A stretch of 33,618 nucleotides of DNA, from contig CAMJGD010000027.1 in NCBI GenBank assembly GCA_946405135.1, forward strand, positions 1 through 33,618, read 5' to 3'. The notes below the pieces were generated by a model. That model was not told the origin of the DNA. It worked only from the letters and a program-made list of their open reading frames with translations, and did no database searches. This document shows positions 6,309-16,161 of the stretch, piece by piece. Each line of letters begins with the position of its first letter. The stretch's first letter is position 1. Origin of the DNA: an uncultured Clostridiaceae bacterium. GTDB taxonomy: Bacteria > Bacillota > Clostridia > Clostridiales > Clostridiaceae. Both the position numbers and the translations under genes were made by a program.

Positions 6309-7184
6309 TTAGCTATTTATTAATTTTTCTATATCTTCATGAGTAAAAATATAAGACTTGTTGCAAAAATGACATTTTAATTCTTCATCTTTACCTTCTT
6401 CGTATATTTCCTTTAAATCCTTCTTACCTATACTTATTAATGCCTTTTCTACTTTTTCTCTGGTACAATCACATTTATAAAAAGGCTGCATTTCTTCCAT
6501 AATATTTAAATCCATATCTTCAAAAATATAATTCACTATTTCATATATATCCATACCTTTTGTCATCATTTCAGTAACGGATGGAATTTCCTGAAGCCTA
6601 TAGGTTATTAAATCTGCTAACAGCTCATCTGCCCCTGGCATCATCTGAATAATAAATCCCCCGGAAGCTTTTATACTTAAGTCAGTATCCACAAGTACTC
6701 CTAAAGCTACAGCTGAAGGAGTCTGCTCTGAAACTGTAAAATAATATGCCAAATCTTCACCTATTTCTCCTGTATATACAGGAACTTGTCCTACATAGGG
6801 TTCTTTAAGCCCCATGTCTCTTATAACAGAAAAAGTTCCATGTTTACCTATGGCTCCTCCTACATCTAACTTACCTTTACTATTTAAAGGTAAATCCACA
6901 TGAGGATTTCCTATATATCCTTTAACCCTTCCATCATTATAAGAAGTTACCACTACTCCCTTTGCTTCTCCATCTCCTGTAATCTGCAAAGTGATAACAT
7001 CTCCTTTAGATTTAAGCATAGAACCCATAAGACTTCCTGCAGTAAGCATCCTGCCTAGAGCTGCTGAAGCAGTAGGTGTACATTCATGTATCTTTACAGC
7101 TTCATTCACAAGTTCTGTAGTGGTAGCTGCTATAATTCTAATCATATTATCTTTTGCCATAGCTTTAATTAATTTATCCTTCAT
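6309..7184 (-). CDS. hslO: Hsp33 redox-regulated chaperone
   Basis: A 291-residue cytosolic holdase, activated by oxidation and unfolding. The N-terminal substrate-binding domain starts [26 protein letters not shown], typical of the family. The C-terminal zinc/redox switch has C238-x-C240 and C271-x-x-C274, the CXC-X30-CXXC arrangement of Hsp33. The start is set by family alignment from memory. The ribosome binding site is poor (AACGG), and the whole upstream region is a decayed tnpB fragment that reaches the start codon, so the native promoter may have been displaced. No separate terminator precedes the tRNA promoter. Confidence 0.95.
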   Translation of the reverse strand: MKDKLIKAMAKDNMIRIIAATTTELVNEAVKIHECTPTASAALGRMLTAGSLMGSMLKSKGDVITLQITGDGEAKGVVVTSYNDGRVKGYIGNPHVDLPLNSKGKLDVGGAIGKHGTFSVIRDMGLKEPYVGQVPVYTGEIGEDLAYYFTVSEQTPSAVALGVLVDTDLSIKASGGFIIQMMPGADELLADLITYRLQEIPSVTEMMTKGMDIYEIVNYIFEDMDLNIMEEMQPFYKCDCTREKVEKALISIGKKDLKEIYEEGKDEELKCHFCNKSYIFTHEDIEKLINS

Positions 7185-7465
7185 AATATGTTACCGTTAC
7201 GTAAAACTTATAAAACTCTATAAGAGTTTATGTTTACTTCCTTATTCAGCGTGCCCGATTTTGTATTCTCCGAAAAGATATACTACTTTCGTTTGGTCTA
7301 ACACTCCAAAGGCGTAAATTCGGATGTAACTCACCCTACACATAGACGTTTGCTTTCTGTGCAATCTCGCCTATATCAACGGTTTTCAACTCCTTTTATA
7401 ATTTATTTGACCATTAATTTATCATCACATGAAGTATTTTCAACTGTTGTTTTTCTCCCACCTGT
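7185..7465 (-). pseudogene. Decayed 3' end of an IS200/IS605-type tnpB
   Basis: One reading frame on the minus strand, from 7465 down to the hslO start, spells coding-like sequence interrupted by about six stops and no frameshift: GGRKTTVENTSCDDK, ESKRLCVG, then VTSEFTPLEC-stop-TKRK, and ENTKSGTLNKEVNINSYRV. The EFTPLEC and SGTLNKEVN steps match the C-terminus of Firmicute IS605-family TnpB proteins as I recall them. A perfect 7-bp hairpin AAACTCT/AGAGTTT (7213-7229) sits near its end, as hairpins do at IS605 ends. The fragment abuts hslO and follows the methyltransferase stop, so it fills this whole gap. Confidence 0.5.
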
Positions 7466-7483
7466 ACACATTAGGTTAAAAAC

Positions 7484-8221
7484 TTACTTTACCACAAATG
7501 TAATTCTTTCAGTTTTATCATTTACTTCTTTTGCCCTGTCATAATTATCCATTATCTTTAGTATTTCAAAATCTGCACTATGCAGAGAATTTTTAATCTT
7601 ATCTAATGTATATGCCCTTTCTATATGTTCTTCATCAAATCTTTCGTAAAGCTCCTCTTTTTTCACAAAAAAGGTTAGATACATTTCTAATATATCCTGC
7701 TCAAAAATATTTTCCCAGCTGTAAAATACATCTTCACTATCATAATTAAATATATTGTTTCCTAAAATACTGCTTAATTTGTAGTAAGAATTTATATCAA
7801 AAATAAATATGCCATCATCTTTAAGATGCTCTTTTACAGATATAAAGTAAGAATTTAAATCTTTATCTTCTAATATATAGTTGGTAGCATCTAAACAGCT
7901 AGTTATCAGATTAAATTTATGATTTAAAGTGAGAGAACACATATTTTGGCATACTATTTTAGGTTTAATGCTGGTTAATAGAAATTTATTATAGGCTTCT
8001 GTAAGCATTTCTTCTGAAGCATCTACTAACCAGGTATGTTTAAAATGTTTACCTAAAATCATAGAGAGATTTCCCGTACCACAGGCTATATCTAAGTAAT
8101 CATCCTTTTCTATTTTTAATTCATCAATTATACTTATTATTGAAGATGCAAAATAGTTATAATCTATATCCTGATTGATTAACTCATCATATATTTCAGC
8201 AAATTTATTGTAGCTTTCCAT
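7484..8221 (-). CDS. Class I SAM-dependent methyltransferase
   Basis: About 245 residues. The SAM-binding glycine motif I is LDIACGTGNLSMIL near residue 42, followed by LVDASEEML (acidic end of beta-2) and a post-motif CLDATNYI. The opening YNKFAEIYDELINQDIDY and the insert after motif III resemble small-molecule or tRNA-modifying methyltransferases of Firmicutes; the substrate cannot be told. The second ATG (8221) is preferred because GGAGG lies 6 nt before it, whereas it touches the first ATG. It has no co-directional partner close by; the tnpB remnant follows. Confidence 0.85.
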   Translation of the reverse strand: MESYNKFAEIYDELINQDIDYNYFASSIISIIDELKIEKDDYLDIACGTGNLSMILGKHFKHTWLVDASEEMLTEAYNKFLLTSIKPKIVCQNMCSLTLNHKFNLITSCLDATNYILEDKDLNSYFISVKEHLKDDGIFIFDINSYYKLSSILGNNIFNYDSEDVFYSWENIFEQDILEMYLTFFVKKEELYERFDEEHIERAYTLDKIKNSLHSADFEILKIMDNYDRAKEVNDKTERITFVVK

Positions 8222-8304
8222 TTTCATCCTCCAAAAGGAATTATTATATTATTTCAATTTACTTTATTTATATTATATATTTTTCGATATTTAGTCAACT
8301 GATA

Positions 8305-8559
8305 TCATTCATATTTCTTCAGTATCTCTATATTGCTAGGTATATTTAATTCTCTTTTCCTTTTGGTCATAATACCCCCAATTCTTCCTGTCTCTTCAGA
8401 AGTCAGAGCCCCCCAGCCATAAGTATCCACCTTATCCTTTAAGCCTAATTCAGAAGCAATTTCATACTTCATTTTTTCTCTTAATATTTCTTCTTCTGTG
8501 AGCTCTTTATTAGCTTTTATTTTAGACTTTATCACTTTTTTTAAAGGCGTTTTTCCCAT
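8305..8559 (-). CDS. Small acid-soluble spore protein, alpha/beta-type
   Basis: 84 residues. The central YEIASELGL matches the germination-protease cleavage region of alpha/beta SASPs, and GWGALTSEETGRIGGIMTKR the conserved DNA-binding helices (GRIGG-x-M-x-K-R). These proteins coat and protect DNA in dormant spores. The basic N-terminal extension (GKTPLKKVIKSKIKA) is like the longer clostridial members. ATG 8559 is chosen because AAGGGG lies 9 nt upstream; an upstream TTG lacks one. A forespore (sigma-G) promoter is expected from the family, but I could not identify one clearly. Confidence 0.9.
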   Translation of the reverse strand: MGKTPLKKVIKSKIKANKELTEEEILREKMKYEIASELGLKDKVDTYGWGALTSEETGRIGGIMTKRKRELNIPSNIEILKKYE

Positions 8560-8620
8560 ACAATCTATCCCCTTCAAATAATAACTTATATACTATTTTT
8601 TACTTGGCTCATATTAATTA

Positions 8621-8694
8621 TTCAAATTATATTTGAAATTTAAATAAACAATGGGCATAAAACTATATATTTTTATAGTCATTGATTATATAAT
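8621..8694 (+). promoter_or_regulatory. asd promoter region with palindrome
   Basis: A palindrome with arms TTCAAAT and ATTTGAA (8621-8637, 3-bp centre) lies about 90 bp upstream of asd. TATAAT at 8689-8694 is the likely -10; the -35 is weak (TATATT, 17-bp spacer). The palindrome may be an operator for asd-dapA-dapB or for the divergent spore gene. No lysine riboswitch fits in this short space. Confidence 0.4.
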
Positions 8695-8726
8695 ATAGTA
8701 AAGGAAAGTTTAGGAGGTATGTACCA

Positions 8727-9725
8727 ATGAAATATAATTTAGCAGTGGTTGGAGCAACAGGAATGGTAGGAAGAAAATTTATAGAAATATTAGAACAAAG
8801 AGATTTTCCTGTAGAAAACATCTATTTTTACTCTTCCCAAAGATCTGCTGGGTCAACCTTAATTTTCAAAGGTAAAGAGTACAAAGTTGAAGAATTAAAA
8901 GAAGAAAACATATTAAATAAAAAAATAGATTTTGCCCTATTTTCTGCCGGCGGCGATGTGAGTTTAAAATATGCCCCAATATTCTCAAATCATGGGACCA
9001 TTGTTATAGATAACAGTAGTGCTTGGAGGATGAACCCTGAAGTACCTCTAGTAGTTCCAGAGGTAAATGCTGAAGATATAAAACTTCATTCAGGCATTAT
9101 CGCAAATCCTAATTGTTCTACCATTCAAGCAATGGTAGCCCTAAAGCCTTTACATGAAAAGTATGGCATAAAAAGAATAATATTTTCTACTTATCAAGCT
9201 GTTTCAGGTGCAGGCATGGGTGGACTTACGGATTTAGTTGAAGGTTACAAAGGCAACCCTAATAAAAAATTTCCTTATGCCATAGCTGGAAATGTAATTC
9301 CACATATCGATGTATTTATGGATAATGGATATACAAAAGAAGAAATGAAGATGATAGATGAAACAAAGAAGATACTGCATGATGATTCCCTTAAAATTAC
9401 AGCTACTACAGTAAGAGTACCTGTAGCTTATGGTCATAGTGAAAGCATCAATGTTGAACTAAAAAAAGACTTTGAAATAAGTGAAATATTTGAACTCTAC
9501 AGAAACACAAAAGGCATTGCTTTAAAAGATGATATAGAAAATCTTGTTTACCCAATGCCTATAGATGCAGAAGGAAAAGATGAAACATTCGTAGGAAGAA
9601 TAAGAAGAGATTTTAGTTGTGATTTTGGTCTAAATCTATGGGTTGTAGCTGACAATATCAGAAAAGGTGCAGCTTTAAATGCAATCCAAATTGCAGAATG
9701 TATAATAAAAGATAAAGAAAAATAA
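8727..9725 (+). CDS. asd: Aspartate-semialdehyde dehydrogenase
   Basis: 332 residues. Reduces aspartyl phosphate to aspartate semialdehyde with NADPH, the branch point to lysine/diaminopimelate, threonine and methionine. It shows the N-terminal nucleotide-binding motif GATGMVGR (9-16), the catalytic cysteine in NPNCSTIQ (C130) and the basic region RVPVAYGHSESINV with the active-site histidine. Length is typical of the family. AGGAGG lies 9 nt before the ATG. It is the first gene of an asd-dapA-dapB operon with gaps of 21 and 14 bp, delivering its product directly to the next enzyme. Confidence 0.96.
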   Translation: MKYNLAVVGATGMVGRKFIEILEQRDFPVENIYFYSSQRSAGSTLIFKGKEYKVEELKEENILNKKIDFALFSAGGDVSLKYAPIFSNHGTIVIDNSSAWRMNPEVPLVVPEVNAEDIKLHSGIIANPNCSTIQAMVALKPLHEKYGIKRIIFSTYQAVSGAGMGGLTDLVEGYKGNPNKKFPYAIAGNVIPHIDVFMDNGYTKEEMKMIDETKKILHDDSLKITATTVRVPVAYGHSESINVELKKDFEISEIFELYRNTKGIALKDDIENLVYPMPIDAEGKDETFVGRIRRDFSCDFGLNLWVVADNIRKGAALNAIQIAECIIKDKEK

Positions 9726-9746
9726 TAAAGAATGTGAGGGATTTAT

Positions 9747-10625
9747 ATGGCATTATTTAAAGGATCTGGTGTAGCTATAGTAACACCATTTAACGAAAGC
9801 GGAGTAGATTTTGATAAACTTAGAGAATTACTTGAATGGCATATAAAGTCAGGCACTGATGCTATAATAATATGCGGCACCACCGGTGAAGCATCCACTA
9901 TGAGTGAAAGTGAAAAAAAAGAAACCATAAAATTCACAGTAGATACTGTAAAAAAGAGAATTCCTGTCATAGCTGGAACTGGGACAAATAATACTGCTGC
10001 ATCTATCTCTATGAGCAAATGGGCAGAAAGCATAGGAGTTGATGGTCTTCTTATTATAACCCCTTACTACAATAAGACTACTCAAAAGGGGCTTGTAGAG
10101 CATTTTAAAGCTATATCTGATGAAGTAAATACTCCTATAATAGTATATAATGTTCCTGGAAGAACAGGCATGAATATTTCACCTAAAACTCTACTAGAAA
10201 TATCAAAGCTCAAAAATATTGCAGCTATAAAAGAAGCCAGCGGAAATATATCTCAAGTAGCTCAATATAAAGCTTTATGCGGAGATAATATAGACATCTA
10301 TTCTGGAAATGATGATCAAATAATACCTATAATGTCTTTAGGAGGCATAGGAGTTATATCTGTTCTTGCTAATATAATTCCAGAGGATGTACATCGCATG
10401 TGCATGCTTTACCTAGAGGGTAAAACAGAAGAGGCATTAAAAATTCAACTAAATAGTTTAGCTCTAACTAATGCATTATTCATTGAAACAAACCCTATCC
10501 CTGTAAAAACAGCCATGAATCTCATGAATTTAAATGTGGGAAATTTAAGATTACCTCTTTGCAGCATGGAGGATAATAATTTAGAAGTACTAAAACGAGA
10601 AATGAAAAATTATGGACTTTTATAG
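9747..10625 (+). CDS. dapA: 4-hydroxy-tetrahydrodipicolinate synthase
   Basis: 292 residues. Condenses pyruvate with aspartate semialdehyde via a Schiff base, the first committed step to diaminopimelate. It is a TIM-barrel aldolase of the DapA/NAL family, with the substrate loop GTTGEAST (44-51), the catalytic tyrosine in [11 protein letters not shown] (about 133) and the Schiff-base lysine in [10 protein letters not shown] (about 161). The GTTGE motif and the lysine operon point to DapA and not N-acetylneuraminate lyase. GAGGG lies about 8 nt before the start. Confidence 0.96.
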   Translation: MALFKGSGVAIVTPFNESGVDFDKLRELLEWHIKSGTDAIIICGTTGEASTMSESEKKETIKFTVDTVKKRIPVIAGTGTNNTAASISMSKWAESIGVDGLLIITPYYNKTTQKGLVEHFKAISDEVNTPIIVYNVPGRTGMNISPKTLLEISKLKNIAAIKEASGNISQVAQYKALCGDNIDIYSGNDDQIIPIMSLGGIGVISVLANIIPEDVHRMCMLYLEGKTEEALKIQLNSLALTNALFIETNPIPVKTAMNLMNLNVGNLRLPLCSMEDNNLEVLKREMKNYGLL

Positions 10626-10639
10626 TTTAGGAGGTTTTT

Positions 10640-11398
10640 ATGATAAATATTTTATTGAATGGATGTAATGGACGAATGGGAAGTGTGGTTTCAGAATCTG
10701 TAAAAAACTTTCCTGAACTTGTTATAGCTGCAGGAGTAGACAAAAACGCCACAGTTTCAAAAGACTATGCTATATTCCCTTCTTTAGAAGAGTGCACCGC
10801 AGCATTTGATGTAATACTTGATTTTTCCAGGGCAGATGCTTTAAATCATATACTGGAATATGCTATTTTATATAAAAAACCTTTAGTTTTATGCACCACA
10901 GGCTATTCAGATGAGGACATAGAAGCTATAGAAAGAGCTTCTAAAAAAGTAGCCATATTCAGGTCAGCAAATATGAGTATTGGAATAAATGTAATAAATA
11001 ATATACTAAAAAAGATATCTCCATTATTATATGAAAACTATGATATAGAAATCATTGAAAAACATCATAATCAAAAGGTAGATTCTCCTAGCGGTACCGC
11101 ATTATTATTAGCTGATTCAATAAAATCTTCTATAGATGAAGACACAGAATTTACTTATGGAAGACAAGGATTGAAGAAAAGAGATCATAAAGAAATTGGT
11201 ATCCATGCTATAAGAGGCGGCAACATTGTAGGGGATCACGAAGTAATATTTGCAGGTGCTGGAGAAGTTATAGAGATAAATCACAAAGCTATATCCAGAG
11301 AAGTTTTTGCCATAGGAGCTTTAAAAGCTTGCAAATATATATGTTCCAAATCACAAGGACTATATAATATGGATGATATGATAAATATAAATATATAA
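10640..11398 (+). CDS. dapB: 4-hydroxy-tetrahydrodipicolinate reductase
   Basis: 252 residues. NAD(P)H-dependent reductase that follows DapA. Motifs: N-terminal GCNGRMG nucleotide loop (8-14), the conserved central helix [19 protein letters not shown] with catalytic His and Lys, and the C-terminal [15 protein letters not shown] block. GGAGG lies 6 nt before the ATG. It closes the operon and is followed at once by a strong terminator shared with the convergent opp operon. Confidence 0.97.
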   Translation: MINILLNGCNGRMGSVVSESVKNFPELVIAAGVDKNATVSKDYAIFPSLEECTAAFDVILDFSRADALNHILEYAILYKKPLVLCTTGYSDEDIEAIERASKKVAIFRSANMSIGINVINNILKKISPLLYENYDIEIIEKHHNQKVDSPSGTALLLADSIKSSIDEDTEFTYGRQGLKKRDHKEIGIHAIRGGNIVGDHEVIFAGAGEVIEINHKAISREVFAIGALKACKYICSKSQGLYNMDDMININI

Positions 11399-11434
11399 AA
11401 AAGGGGGCTGGTATTAAACCAGCCTCTCTTTATT
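11396..11434. terminator. Bidirectional terminator between dapB and oppA
   Basis: Stem GGCTGGT/ACCAGCC (11406-11424, loop ATTAA). On the plus strand it is followed by TCTCTTTATTTT; on the minus strand the stem is followed by CCCTTTTTT. It serves both convergent operons. Confidence 0.9.
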
Positions 11435-11442
11435 TTATAATG

Positions 11443-13104
11443 TTATTTCTTTTCTACATAAGCTTTGTCAAAGAATACAAATCCTAAAGGAGATTTTCTA
11501 ACGCCTTTAACATACTCTTTTTCACAAATAACATTTGTGTAATAGTATACAGGTATTATTGGCATATCATTCATAAGAACATCTTCAGCCTGATGCAATA
11601 ATGACATTCTCTTTGCAGGATCTAATTCTCTCTTAGCTGCATTTATTAATTTATCATATTCTGTATTACTATATCCTGCATCATTATTTCCTCCATTGGT
11701 TACCCACATATCTAAGAAAGTCATTGGATCAGAATAATCACCTGTCCATCCATGTCTTGCTATCAAGAAATTCTTATCATTTCTTGTTTTTTGGAAAACC
11801 TTCCACTCTTCATTTTTTAATTCAACATCTATAGATAAATTCTTTTTCCACATATCTTGTACAGCTTGAGCTATATTTTGATGACCTTGATTTGTATTGA
11901 ACATCAATGTAACTTTAGGGAAGCCTTTTCCATCAGGATATCCAGCTTCTGCTAATAACTTTTTAGCTTCTGCTACATCTCCCTCAGGTTTAAAGTATTC
12001 CTTACCTTGGAAGTCTTTTGAAGGTGTTTCTTTTATCCCTTTTGGAACAAAGCTGACTGCAGGAACTTGACCGCCTTTTGTTACATTTTCAACTATCTCT
12101 TTTCTATTGATTGCAAGAGCTAATGCTTTTCTTACCTTTGGATCTTTTAATGCTTTAGCTAAATCTTTATCAAGACTTTCTGCTTTATCAGTAAGATTTA
12201 TACAGTAAAAATAAGTTGATAAACTTGGATATATCTTTGCAATACCTTCTTTAACAAGAGTTGGAGTTTCTTGTGCTGGAGGTGCTTCAATTAAATCTAA
12301 CTGACCAGTTTTAAAAGCAGACAATGAGCTTGTAGCATCTTCTATCATTTTATACTCAATTTTATCTAATTTTACAGTTTTAGCATTCCAATAGTTATCA
12401 TTCTTAACAAAAGTTATAGTATCCTTTGGTTTCCATTCAGACATTTTAAATGGACCATTTGAAACATAAGTTTCAGGTTTATTAGCCCATTCTTTTGGTG
12501 CTTTTTCAACTATATCCTGTCTAACAGGGAAGTAGGTTGGAAAAGCCATCAAAGATAGAAAATAAATTGTAGGATATTCTAAAGTAACCTTTAATGTAGT
12601 ATCATTTTCAGCCTTAACACCTACATCTTCTGGTTTTGCTTTTTTAGTATTATAAGCTTCTCCATTTTTTAAGTAATATAATTGATATGCATATTCTGCT
12701 GCATTTGCAGGGTCTAACGCTCTTTTCCATGCATACTCAAAGTCCTGAGCCTTTACAGGTTTACCATCTGACCATTTTGCATCTTTACGTAGATAGAAAG
12801 TATAATTTAATCCATCCTTTGAGACATCATACTTTTCAGCTACACCATAAATAGGTTGATCTTTATCATCTAATCTCATCAAGCCTTCAAAAGCATTTGA
12901 AAGTACTGTGGCCCCATCTACAGCAGCATTCAATGCGGGATCCAAAGTTTTTGGATCTGCACCAAGATTATATCTTATAACTTGAGGAGTTTTCTTATCT
13001 CCTTCTCCTGACTTTCCACCTTTTTGTGAGCATCCAAAGAAACTAGCACTTACCGTAAGAGCAAGTAACAACACACTCATCTTCTTAAATTTGCTTTTAA
13101 TCAT
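11443..13104 (-). CDS. oppA: Oligopeptide ABC transporter substrate-binding lipoprotein
   Basis: About 554 residues. A family 5 extracellular solute-binding protein that captures peptides for OppBCDF. The signal peptide is MIKSKFKKMSVLLLALTVSA, with lipobox SFFGC for lipid attachment at Cys 25, then a Gly/Lys/Ser-rich linker. The mature part has the family opening GADPKTLDPALNAAVDG and the later DWxGDYxDPMTF-like segment (GWTGDYSDPMTF). ATG 13104 is chosen because of GGGGG upstream and the signal peptide. It is last in oppB-C-D-F-A; the 85-bp gap from oppF and a strong ribosome binding site may allow extra expression, as is usual for the binding protein. Confidence 0.95.
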   Translation of the reverse strand: MIKSKFKKMSVLLLALTVSASFFGCSQKGGKSGEGDKKTPQVIRYNLGADPKTLDPALNAAVDGATVLSNAFEGLMRLDDKDQPIYGVAEKYDVSKDGLNYTFYLRKDAKWSDGKPVKAQDFEYAWKRALDPANAAEYAYQLYYLKNGEAYNTKKAKPEDVGVKAENDTTLKVTLEYPTIYFLSLMAFPTYFPVRQDIVEKAPKEWANKPETYVSNGPFKMSEWKPKDTITFVKNDNYWNAKTVKLDKIEYKMIEDATSSLSAFKTGQLDLIEAPPAQETPTLVKEGIAKIYPSLSTYFYCINLTDKAESLDKDLAKALKDPKVRKALALAINRKEIVENVTKGGQVPAVSFVPKGIKETPSKDFQGKEYFKPEGDVAEAKKLLAEAGYPDGKGFPKVTLMFNTNQGHQNIAQAVQDMWKKNLSIDVELKNEEWKVFQKTRNDKNFLIARHGWTGDYSDPMTFLDMWVTNGGNNDAGYSNTEYDKLINAAKRELDPAKRMSLLHQAEDVLMNDMPIIPVYYYTNVICEKEYVKGVRKSPLGFVFFDKAYVEKK

Positions 13105-13189
13105 TTCATTTCCCCCTTTATATATTTTTTTATAGGATTTAAAATTGAATACTTTAAGCACCCCCTTTATAATATTTTATGTGCATACA

Positions 13190-14173
13190 TCAATATAGAT
13201 GACACGCAACTAAATGATCTTTTGATATTTCCTTCAGCTCTGGATCAACTTCACTGCATATAGGTTTTGCATATCTGCATCTTCCTCTAAATCTGCATCC
13301 CGGCGGAGGATCTATAGGTGAAGGAATTTCTCCTTCTAAAACAATTCTCTTTTTGGCTGCAGACTCATCCGGATCTGGTATAGGTATAGCAGAAAGTAAA
13401 GCTTGTGTATAAGGGTGCAAAGGATGGCTGTAAAGTTCATTACTTTCTCCTAGCTCTACCATCCTGCCTAAATACATTACTCCTATTCTATTTGATATAT
13501 GTTTAACCATAGAAAGATCATGAGCTATAAAAAGATAGGTTAATCCCATATCGTTTTGTAAATCTTCCAGCATATTAACCACTTGAGCTTGTATAGAAAC
13601 ATCAAGAGCTGATATAGGCTCATCACAAATTATACATTCTGGTTCTACAGCTAAAGCCCTTGCTATACCTATTCTTTGTCTCTGCCCACCAGAAAATTCA
13701 TGAGGATACCTATTAATGTGATCTCTATTTAATCCTACCTTACTTAATAAACTTCTAATTCTTTCAGTTCTATCATTACCTTTCATTAGCTTGTGTATAT
13801 CAATAGATTCTCCTATAATATCTCCTACTGTCATTCTTGGATCTAAGGATGCATAAGGATCCTGAAATATCATCTGTATCTTTCTTCTATAAGGAAGCAT
13901 TTCTTTCTGAGAAAGTTTAGCCAGATCTACACCATTATAGATAATTTCCCCTGTAGTAGGTTCATATAGCTTTATGATGGTTCTCCCCGTAGTAGTTTTT
14001 CCACATCCAGACTCCCCTACTAAACCCAAAGTTTCACCTTTGTTTATTGTAAAAGAGACTCTATCTACTGCTTTAACATAGCTTTTTTTCTTTGACAAAA
14101 ATGATGTCTTTGCGGAAAAAAATTTACTCAAATTGTTAATCTCTAGTAAAACTTTTTCATCATTTTTACTCAT
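13190..14173 (-). CDS. oppF: Oligopeptide ABC transporter ATP-binding protein OppF
   Basis: About 327 residues. Cytosolic ATPase of the importer. Walker [11 protein letters not shown]-loop [16 protein letters not shown], signature [15 protein letters not shown], Walker [14 protein letters not shown]-loop FIAHD. The C-terminal oligopeptide/dipeptide extension has GCRFRGRC with the cysteines typical of Opp/Dpp ATPases, some of which carry an Fe-S cluster. ATG 14173 is set by GGAAGGAGG upstream. It overlaps the end of oppD by 8 bp, so translation is coupled. Confidence 0.96.
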   Translation of the reverse strand: MSKNDEKVLLEINNLSKFFSAKTSFLSKKKSYVKAVDRVSFTINKGETLGLVGESGCGKTTTGRTIIKLYEPTTGEIIYNGVDLAKLSQKEMLPYRRKIQMIFQDPYASLDPRMTVGDIIGESIDIHKLMKGNDRTERIRSLLSKVGLNRDHINRYPHEFSGGQRQRIGIARALAVEPECIICDEPISALDVSIQAQVVNMLEDLQNDMGLTYLFIAHDLSMVKHISNRIGVMYLGRMVELGESNELYSHPLHPYTQALLSAIPIPDPDESAAKKRIVLEGEIPSPIDPPPGCRFRGRCRYAKPICSEVDPELKEISKDHLVACHLY

Positions 14174-15185
14174 TTGCAAAAACCTCCTTCCCAACTGGAG
14201 CTTTAACTTTAGGTGCTTCAGGGTGATTTAACCAACAAGCTGCATTGTGCCCTTCCGATATATCAAACAAAGGAGGCCTCTTTGCTATACATAATTTCAT
14301 TGCATAGTCACATCTTGCTGCAAATGGACATCCTACTGGAGGCTTCAATAAATCTGGAGGCTGCCCTTGAATAGGATTAAGTCTCTCTTTTACAAGAGTT
14401 TTAGGGTTAGGTACACTTTTTAATAATCCCCAAGTATAAGGATGCTTTGGATTATAAAATATATCTCTTGTACTTCCCCTTTCTACGATGATTCCTCCAT
14501 ACATTACATTTATATTGTTACAAACATCAGCAACTACACCTAAATCATGAGTTATTAGTATTATTGAAGTATTTATCTTATCTTTTAAGTCTTTCATAAG
14601 CTCTAATATCTGTGCCTGTATGGTAACATCCAATGCAGTTGTAGGCTCATCTGCTATTAAAAGTTTTGGGCTACAAGCTATAGCCATAGCTATCATAACT
14701 CTTTGTCTCATACCACCTGAAAACTCATGAGGATATTGTTTCATTCTTTTTTCTGGACTTGGTATGCCAACTATAGATAACATTTTAACCGCTGTATTAA
14801 AAGCGTCTGTCTTATTCATATTTTTATGCTTCATTAAAGGTTCCATAATCTGTTTTCCTACAGTATAAACAGGATTTAAAGATGTCATAGGATCCTGAAA
14901 TATCATTCCTATATCATTTCCTCTTATTTTTTCCATCTCTTTTTCTGTAAGTTTTACAATATTTTTACCCTCAAACATTATATCCCCATTTACAACTTTT
15001 CCGTTATCAGAAAGCAGCCTCATAAGAGACATCATAGTAACACTTTTACCACTTCCTGATTCTCCAACTATCCCTAAAGCTTCTCCTTTTTTTAACTGAA
15101 AAGTAACTCCTCCTACTGCCTTCACTTCTCCTACATGAGTAAAAAAAGAAGTCTTTAAGTCTCTTATTTCTAATAAGTTTTCCAT
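14166..15185 (-). CDS. oppD: Oligopeptide ABC transporter ATP-binding protein OppD
   Basis: 339 residues, partner ATPase to OppF. Walker A GESGSGKS (41-48), Q-loop [17 protein letters not shown], signature [15 protein letters not shown], Walker [14 protein letters not shown]-loop LITHD. The C-terminal extension has [12 protein letters not shown]. The GMRQR variant of the signature distinguishes OppD from OppF. GGGGGG lies about 8 nt before the start. It sits between oppC (18-bp gap) and oppF (overlap). Confidence 0.96.
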   Translation of the reverse strand: MENLLEIRDLKTSFFTHVGEVKAVGGVTFQLKKGEALGIVGESGSGKSVTMMSLMRLLSDNGKVVNGDIMFEGKNIVKLTEKEMEKIRGNDIGMIFQDPMTSLNPVYTVGKQIMEPLMKHKNMNKTDAFNTAVKMLSIVGIPSPEKRMKQYPHEFSGGMRQRVMIAMAIACSPKLLIADEPTTALDVTIQAQILELMKDLKDKINTSIILITHDLGVVADVCNNINVMYGGIIVERGSTRDIFYNPKHPYTWGLLKSVPNPKTLVKERLNPIQGQPPDLLKPPVGCPFAARCDYAMKLCIAKRPPLFDISEGHNAACWLNHPEAPKVKAPVGKEVFANE

Positions 15186-15202
15186 AAATCATTCCCCCCT
15201 AG

Positions 15203-16132
15203 CTACTTTCTTAATTTTGGATCTAAAGCATCTCTTAAACCATCACCAAGCAAATTAAAAGCAAGCATTGTGAGACATATAGCTAGAGCTGGAAATAGTA
15301 ATTGATATGGATATATCTGGTATCCTTGTAAAGCATCCGAAGTAAGAGTTCCCCAAGAAGCTTTTGGTGCTGGTATTCCAAGTCCTACAAAGCTTAGGAA
15401 AGATTCTGTAAATATAGCTGAAGGAATTAATAAGGTTAAAGTTACTATTATAGGTCCCATACTATTAGGTATGAGATGCCTTAATAATATCCTCTTTCCA
15501 TCAGCTCCTAGTACTCTAGCTGCTAATACAAATTCTTGCTGCTTTAGCTGAAGGATTTCTCCTCTCACTATTCTAGCCATAGAAAGCCAATAAGAAATAG
15601 CTAATGCAATTATGATACTCTTCATTCCTGGACCTAAAACAACCATTAGCAATATAACATAAATCATCATAGGTATTGAATAAATTATATCTACAATTCT
15701 CATCATTATATTATCCACAGTACCGCCTAAGTAACCTGAAATACCTCCATAAAGAACACCTATAACTAAATTTAGAAAAGAAGCTATATAACCTATAGCT
15801 AGAGAATATCTAGCTCCATACATTATTCTTACAAATAGATCTCTTCCAAATTGATCGGTGCCAAGCCAATGACTACCGCTTGGGCTTTGATTAGCTACAC
15901 TAAAATCATTGCTATAGTAGTTATATTTTGAAAACATAGGTATAAAGATAGCTCCTAAAGTTATAAGTATTATAAATATTAAACTAGCTATAGCTAATTT
16001 ATTACTTTTAAGTCTTCTCCAAGCATCCTGCCAGTAGGTAACACTTGGCCTAACTATATCATCTATCTTTTTCTCTTCATTACTAGCCTTTTCAAACAGA
16101 TTTTTATCTATTATATCTTCTCTTATCTCCAT
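15203..16132 (-). CDS. oppC: Oligopeptide ABC transporter permease OppC
   Basis: About 309 residues. Inner membrane permease with an N-terminal cytoplasmic segment, one early membrane helix (SNKLAIASLIFIILITLGAI) and a BPD_transp_1 domain. The GTDQFGRDLF motif is typical of OppC/DppC periplasmic loops. The EAA motif facing the ATPase is seen as LAARVLGADGKRILLRHLIP. ATG 16132 is chosen for the GGGGGG 8 nt upstream. Confidence 0.95.
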   Translation of the reverse strand: MEIREDIIDKNLFEKASNEEKKIDDIVRPSVTYWQDAWRRLKSNKLAIASLIFIILITLGAIFIPMFSKYNYYSNDFSVANQSPSGSHWLGTDQFGRDLFVRIMYGARYSLAIGYIASFLNLVIGVLYGGISGYLGGTVDNIMMRIVDIIYSIPMMIYVILLMVVLGPGMKSIIIALAISYWLSMARIVRGEILQLKQQEFVLAARVLGADGKRILLRHLIPNSMGPIIVTLTLLIPSAIFTESFLSFVGLGIPAPKASWGTLTSDALQGYQIYPYQLLFPALAICLTMLAFNLLGDGLRDALDPKLRK

Positions 16133-16161
16133 AGATTCATCCCCCCATTTCAAAGTAAAAT

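Noticed and set aside
8578-8726. Lysine riboswitch before asd
   Set aside because: The 150-base gap is too short and lacks the conserved junctions of an L box.
9234-10103. Minus-strand open frames inside asd and dapA
   Set aside because: Antisense shadows of strongly conserved enzyme genes with no start signals.
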